DNA from: Hyaloperonospora brassicae
Taxonomy: Eukaryota > Oomycota > Peronosporomycetes > Peronosporales > Peronosporaceae
NCBI GenBank assembly: GCA_947650285.1
Contig: CANTFL010001490.1
Span: 472,919 to 536,918 of the forward strand
DNA: 64,000 nucleotides
Reading direction: 5' to 3'
Position 1 is the first letter of the stretch, and every line of letters begins with the position of its first letter. Below the pieces are notes generated by a model that worked only from the letters and a program-made list of their open reading frames with translations, ran no database searches and was not told the DNA's origin. Positions 58,600 to 64,000 of this stretch are shown one piece after another. The position numbers and the translations under genes are program-made.

Positions 58600-60560
58600 T
58601 ATAGGACGAATGAAGCGCGACTGTGAGAGGTGAAGGAGGTCACTCAACGCTGCTGATCGATAAGGTCCGAAACATGTGCAACAAGTTGCGGGTCAAGTGA
58701 TGGCGCAAAAGGTTGAGATAGCTGTCGGACAATTTTTCCCCACGCGTGTATGGCATAGCAGCAGTTTTGGGGTGTGGTCATATCTCTTGGAGTGCTTTGA
58801 TAGAAATTATAACATTAAGAATGAGTCAATTACCATAAGTGCAGTATGCGATAAGCTGCATAATGCGAGAACCAAGAAAGGAGCAAGCACCGAAGGTCAT
58901 ATTGCGTATATGTATAGCCTTCGCCTCGACTGGTGACAATCATTCTATATCAGATGATAACCAGACGAATGATTTAACCGTAAACAGATTGCCACGAATT
59001 CACCGATATTAGTTGATGCACCATTAAGTTGACATAATTATCGAAAACTGGGTACCGCGAAGAATATGGTGATATGGCACTACTTCAATTGTGTGCTAAA
59101 CAAGTGGAAAGGAAGGCTACTATTACCAGTATGCTACTAGTAGAAGAGCGAAGTGTTGACCGCGAATGAAAAGTTGACCCAACCACAAATGTGAGTCCTT
59201 TCCAATTTGCGTTGATGCTTTGTATGCAATGAGGTCGGACATCTGTGTAAGATTGCCGACAACAAATAGACAAGTTGGAACGATGCGGCATCAATCCATC
59301 GAGTGAGGCGAAACATGTTGCAAAGCGAGGTCAATCATGTTACGCGACCATAATGTATATGCCAGTTGCATAGGATAAGGTAAGAACATACCGGACAATA
59401 GAGAAGAGTGATTAGCCAAATAACATACGCGACCGAAAGGGAAAATTAGAACTGAGCAAAATTGCAAAGAGTTCAAGACAGCTATTTCCATACATATACA
59501 TATCCATAATCCACATAAAACCTACTTGCGCCCAGTGACACGCATGTGACCTGTGACGAATTATTAGTAGCGGATCGCAAGAACCTAAATCAGGACAGGA
59601 AGCGTAATATAACCGGCTTTATGTATAAGTTCCCAACGAGGTCAAATTTAATCGTATATGTGGAAATCAACGCTAGAGTAGGTGACGCAACCTTCCAAAC
59701 AAAGCTAAAAGACGTCGATATGTTCATCGGGTGCATTCGAACCTAATGTTTCAATTGCTGGTGTAGCATCCCTAGAGGAGCAGCGAAAATTCGAGGTGGA
59801 GTATCTAAGGGGGATAGGCGTTCCGAATTTGGTGAAACGACCGCTTTACCGTGACTGCGCCTGCGTCAGTGAGAACAATGTACGAGCTATGGATGAAGCA
59901 TAGGCAGAGCGAAGATCACGATGATTGTGACCGAACCTAAGTCATGCTATATACTGAAGGAAAAATTCTGCCCATCAAAGCTGATGGTCTCACCACTAGC
60001 ATAAAATGGCATGAACGTCAGAGATATGTGGTTCCAAAATACTGTTGGATCATGGTTGACCATAGAATACTCGAGAGCATGATGCTAGAAAATTACGTAT
60101 TTTAAAATGTAGAATATACGTCATATGCCAAAGCAGAAGCAGAATTTGTTAAAGCATTCGCTCTCACAACGAATTAGTGATCAATATTATTATTTGGATA
60201 ATTGTGATCTCATTTTAATAAAAAAAACAACGGGTCACGATTATTTGCAGTGGCGTATACTATCGATTGTCGCAGCAAATATAAGATGTATATTTTGTAA
60301 TGAAGGATGAGGCATCAGAAGTATACCCGCTGGTATCAATTACATATCGAAGTCTAACGTCAAGTGGAAGGTGATATGAAGTTATGGGTTGGGACAATGG
60401 ACTCGAGTTCATAAACAACGTGATACATTGATGGTTTCCTTACGAAATGAGATTGTGCATCGCGTTGGACCACCCAAAACTTCTCAGCCGAATATTAAAG
60501 ATCAAGCTACAAAACATTAGCTACAATGCCCTAACGCCATTATACTACACTCTGAAATCT
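58600..60560 (+). mobile_element. Ty1/Copia gag to integrase remnant
   Basis: On the + strand 58676-58936 contains YNIKNESITISAVCDKLHNA, KGASTEGHIAYMYSLRLDW, which fits Copia Gag (L...K...SV..HI..F..L...L). 60388-60420 reads GWDNGLEFINN, the second catalytic Asp region of integrase (R.DNG.EF), followed by EIVHRVGPPKTSQPN (I.H..S.P.TPQQNG). All is interrupted by stops. The RT part expected beyond 60560 is not recognisable. Confidence 0.65.
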
Positions 60561-62434
60561 CGAAGTCGTTAAGCGTTGTTACAAAAGGTATCCTGTATGC
60601 TTCAAAATCAAAAAATTATGAATTTATGTAAGATATACTGTAAGATTCTTGTACGATCCACGACCAGACGATCACTATGACCAAGAATTTGAATAGTGCA
60701 TACAGCCACATAGCCGCATTGGCCCAAAGTTCTGACCTGACCGAAACGCAACGATTGATCGCGTGGTCGGAAAGCGAGAAGACACAGCTGCAAACAAATT
60801 TTGTGTATATGCATCACGTACAACTCAATTTGTTGCAGATGCACAAGCAGAGGGTACAACCTGCTTAACGATAGACTCGCAGAAAAGCCAACTTTTATAT
60901 ATGTAGTAGATTGGTGTGATTATGAGTCGGAAGGTGACGGTCACGAAACCGATTACGGCTTAGAATGCTTGTAAGGAATTTTGGCGGTGATGCAGATAGT
61001 AAAGAATCTGGATATAACATCGGATACGGATGCCGCACCACTCAACAATCATGTTACAAATGTATCATCAGGTGGTTTAAAACAGGTGTCACTTATGCTG
61101 TGCAAAATATTACAATGAGATGATGCGCGCAATGGCGGTGGATGATGTGGCAATTTCGTAGGATAAAATAGTTACTGCCGACGCATGCAATGAAAAGATC
61201 TTCAAATACCGAGAGGAAAATGAAACATGCGAAGAAGAAGAGGAGAAATGAAGGAACCTACCGGTCTTCCATTTTTGGAATGTCTGTGCTTCCTGTTGAC
61301 ATATCATTTCCAGAAGTTACTGATGCTTGAGTATGAAGGATTAAGAATAAGTCTCACACAGATTATAGTGACGAAGGACCTTTTCGTATGACTTATGGTG
61401 GGATATTAATGATCTTCGGAACAAGAGGCTCGAGACTCTTCCAACACACTTCACAAGTGCAGAAAAGACTAGCAATGTCCTTGTTACTGACCAGATACAT
61501 CAAATGAGTGCAGGCCCGACGATGTATCCTGAACACCAATTCTTGGTTCGGCGGCGTACTGTGTCGAATCGAACATTATACTTCTATTTGACGATTCAAA
61601 CATATCGCAGCTGTCGAAAATATTGAATCCGAACACGGCAATATAAATAGCATCGAAGTATCGTGGTGATCCTACGTGAACGCCAAAATGATAACTGCCA
61701 GTCAAGAGCCGTTGGCCTCAATAAGGTCAAAAATATGTGGCACGAAAAGTATGTCAGAATGTTCCGTAGCTACAATGACCTCACGAAGTCACCACAATGT
61801 ATGAGATGATATGCTGGAATGGGAATAATGCAAGCAATGCACAACAAATGTGGTCCAACAAAGATAACAATAGATGCCGCAAAAGAGAGGAAGATAAAGA
61901 TTCATTTTATGTGGCAATTCCAGATTAGATCGACATAGACGGACAACTTATACGCTTTCTTCCTCGAACCGTGGCACCTGCGAATGAACAAAAGGATGGA
62001 ACTAGCACGAAATTTTTACAGTATCTAGGACGGCCTCTTATTGACTATTACTGGCACTATAAGCACCGCTGTATTAAAAAATATGGGGCCACGATAGAAC
62101 TCACACAGATGAAGCCATAACGAACTGTCTTTTTTCAAATCGTTTCTCCCATTCCTATGAGCCAGACCCCAGACCTTCATATAACTCTTTTACGCCGAAT
62201 GGTTTGACCTTCAGCTCTTTATGTCGCGCGTTAAGATATCGGTACGCAGCTTGCTCATCACATATTGCAGGAACTTGCCAGCTCATACCTGCATCACCAT
62301 TGTTTTAGGTACTTCGGATATCCGACACGCCACCAACACCATCGACATGATATCTTTGGCAATCGTAGTAGCGCACGCCATATCCAGGGTTGATGCACGC
62401 GAATGTACTGTGGAGTTGCATCGCAATGTACTCT
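60561..62434. other. decayed sequence, no supported gene
   Basis: Short frames in all directions; by position it would be the 3' half of the Copia relic. Confidence 0.4.
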
Positions 62435-63060
62435 TCACTCCACGTTTCGTTTGGGTGTGTCTGTAAGTAAACCCAGGTGCGCCCGTGGACCACGACCCAG
62501 TCCCGACCAGCGCATGTTTGGATTCCTGTCCAAGCTCATGAATCGTTTTTCTCGGATTCTCCTGGCCCTCCCATCCGTTTCTACATCTCTTCGTAGCTTA
62601 GTCTGCGACTCTCGTAAACGATCGAAACGACTGACCAGATCACGTTTGAGCTGCAGCAATTCGACTTTGTCGTCTTTGTCATTCCTATGTCGCTCCTGAG
62701 CTGCTTGCTCGCGTAGACCACCGCTATGCTTTTCGTTTCTAATTTGTATGTTACCTTGGCTCTTCGCGTCCAGGTGACGAGGCATTATTCTCGTCAACCT
62801 CGTAGCCACACACAAAGTCCACCATTGGGCTCATACCACCTGTGATACCCTGTCACAACAGACACGACACAGGAAAGGCAATTTGAAATTCGGTCTGTCA
62901 GGCCGAACGAGTTAGTGATACTTAGATAAGCCGTTGTTGGACGATAAACGAAACGCCGCGCCCACCCAACACTGGTAATGCAGTCCACGCATTTCCAGAT
63001 ACAAACGGCAAACAAGCTAAGTTTCACCTTTTCGCTTCCGAACTGGCTCCGTCACCACAT
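62435..63060 (-). pseudogene. fragment of an unidentified repeated gene with a charged coiled coil
   Basis: The frame 62815-62435 has a charged segment (NDKDDKVELLQLKRDLVSRF and DRLRESQTKLRRDVE) that looks like a coiled coil. The sequence before it (63060-62830) includes PNFKLPFLCRVCCDRV and is similar to the - strand of 20110-19890 (IPLCRVCC), so it is a repeated family in this genome. Frame changes are needed to join the parts. I do not recognise the family. Confidence 0.35.
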
Positions 63061-64000
63061 CTTACACATGTTCCACATTCAACACGTTGATCGAGTAGCA
63101 GCTAGAGCGTGAGTGCCTAACATCGATAAGAGCGAGGCGGACGATCGCTCGATTGCAAGTTGAACGATTTTGGCAAGTAGCACCAATTGCCACGACGACA
63201 GCATTGGTCTTGTTCAGAACTTGATTCCATGTATGCTGTATCTTTAGTATGTTAGCTTCGCCAGTCTTTGCTATTTACTATTGAGTGCCAAGTGCGATAA
63301 TCGAGGCCTGACGTCCCAGGTACTGACAGAAGGTACAAGAAATGATCTACGTCTCGTCAGCGATATTTCGGCCAAAGGCGTCATCAGCCACACCCGACGA
63401 CATCAGCAACAGTGTCCATCATATTGCAGTAACGTCGTGGACGGAACTATGTACACATTAATTTACATCCTCGTGCAAAAAGGGCCAACGTTTCCAGGCG
63501 TCGGTAGGATATTCCCTTGACTCTAACTCGGAATTGGCCGGATGGGAGAGAAGGAACAAGAAAAGCCTTGGTGAGCACGCAGAGCTCATCGCCTAATGCG
63601 AAGTCGGCAATGCGACATAGCAGCCGCCAGCCTGCGCTTATCCAGAGCGCTTCGAAGGTGCCATGAAACATAGCAACGACACTGGAATCGAAGGTGACTG
63701 GTGAATGTTGTGCTCCCGCAAAGTGGCTTGCTGACCGGACCTGCTGATGTATACGGCAACACAGTGGCCATGGACCTACTACCTCTTGCAATTCTTCACA
63801 GACTACCACAATGCAAAAGCAGATCACAAAGGTCACGCATAGTAACTTGCAAAGGCTGCCTGGTACGCGTGATCCCATGCAAGACGCAATGCGACTTGTA
63901 ACTCGGATCGTCAAGCGTGTGGGTTGTGGCTCTGGTCAGCACCCAGCATGCTTGAGTACGAAACTGGAATACTGCATGTGCTTTGCAATCCGACCGATAG
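63061..64000. other. no supported gene
   Basis: A - strand frame at 63447-63914 (155 codons) is open but shows no motif, and it overlaps other frames of equal quality. I see no repeat partner. Confidence 0.4.

Noticed and set aside
63447..63914. 155-codon - strand frame near the window end
   Set aside because: Open but without motif, repeat partner or plausible splice sites.

Overview
The window looks like repeat-rich nuclear DNA of an oomycete, most likely Peronosporales (Phytophthora or a downy mildew). Evidence: a secreted effector with an RXLR-type motif (here RRLQ), an EER motif and a WY-like C-terminus (47.3-48.0 kb); short GT-AG introns in two ordinary genes (9.3-13.6 kb); and a mass of Ty3/Gypsy, Ty1/Copia and LINE sequence. 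Assignment to a genus is not possible from this sequence alone.

Layout. 1-6057: 3' three quarters of a Gypsy chromovirus on the + strand (copy A), placed in a LINE remnant on the - strand (6058-7560). 9.3-13.6 kb: a small gene island with a bZIP transcription factor (-) and, head to head with it, an R3HDM4-like R3H protein (+). 13.6-20.1 kb: no supported gene. 20.1-26.97 kb: solo LTR, Copia remnants, a GATC-rich repeat and a LINE on the + strand. 26974-34958: full-length Gypsy copy B (-), inserted in the reverse-transcriptase gene of that LINE with a perfect 5-bp target duplication. 34959-37572: rest of the LINE and Copia debris. 37573-45562: full-length Gypsy copy C (-). 45.6-48.0 kb: Copia tail, a decayed phosphoglycerate mutase gene and the effector gene. 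48-64 kb: LTR fragment and heavily decayed Copia elements in both orientations, with no intact gene.

The Gypsy family is the most unusual content. Its gag-pol (Gag with zinc knuckle, then protease, RT, RNase H, integrase, chromodomain) is joined by what looks like a -1 frameshift signal. A long open reading frame of about 535 codons runs antisense between the chromodomain and the 3' LTR and overlaps the chromodomain-coding stretch. Almost the whole element, coding and LTR alike, is written as an uninterrupted string of short perfect inverted repeats (stems of 7-14 bp, short loops). I can pick out about 80 such stems in the 6 kb of copy A, while the host genes and LINE sequence do not show this by eye. 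All copies are broken by frameshifts and stops, some shared between copies that have separate insertion sites, so they were probably mobilised in trans.

All reading was by eye; identity percentages, searches and fold energies were not computed.
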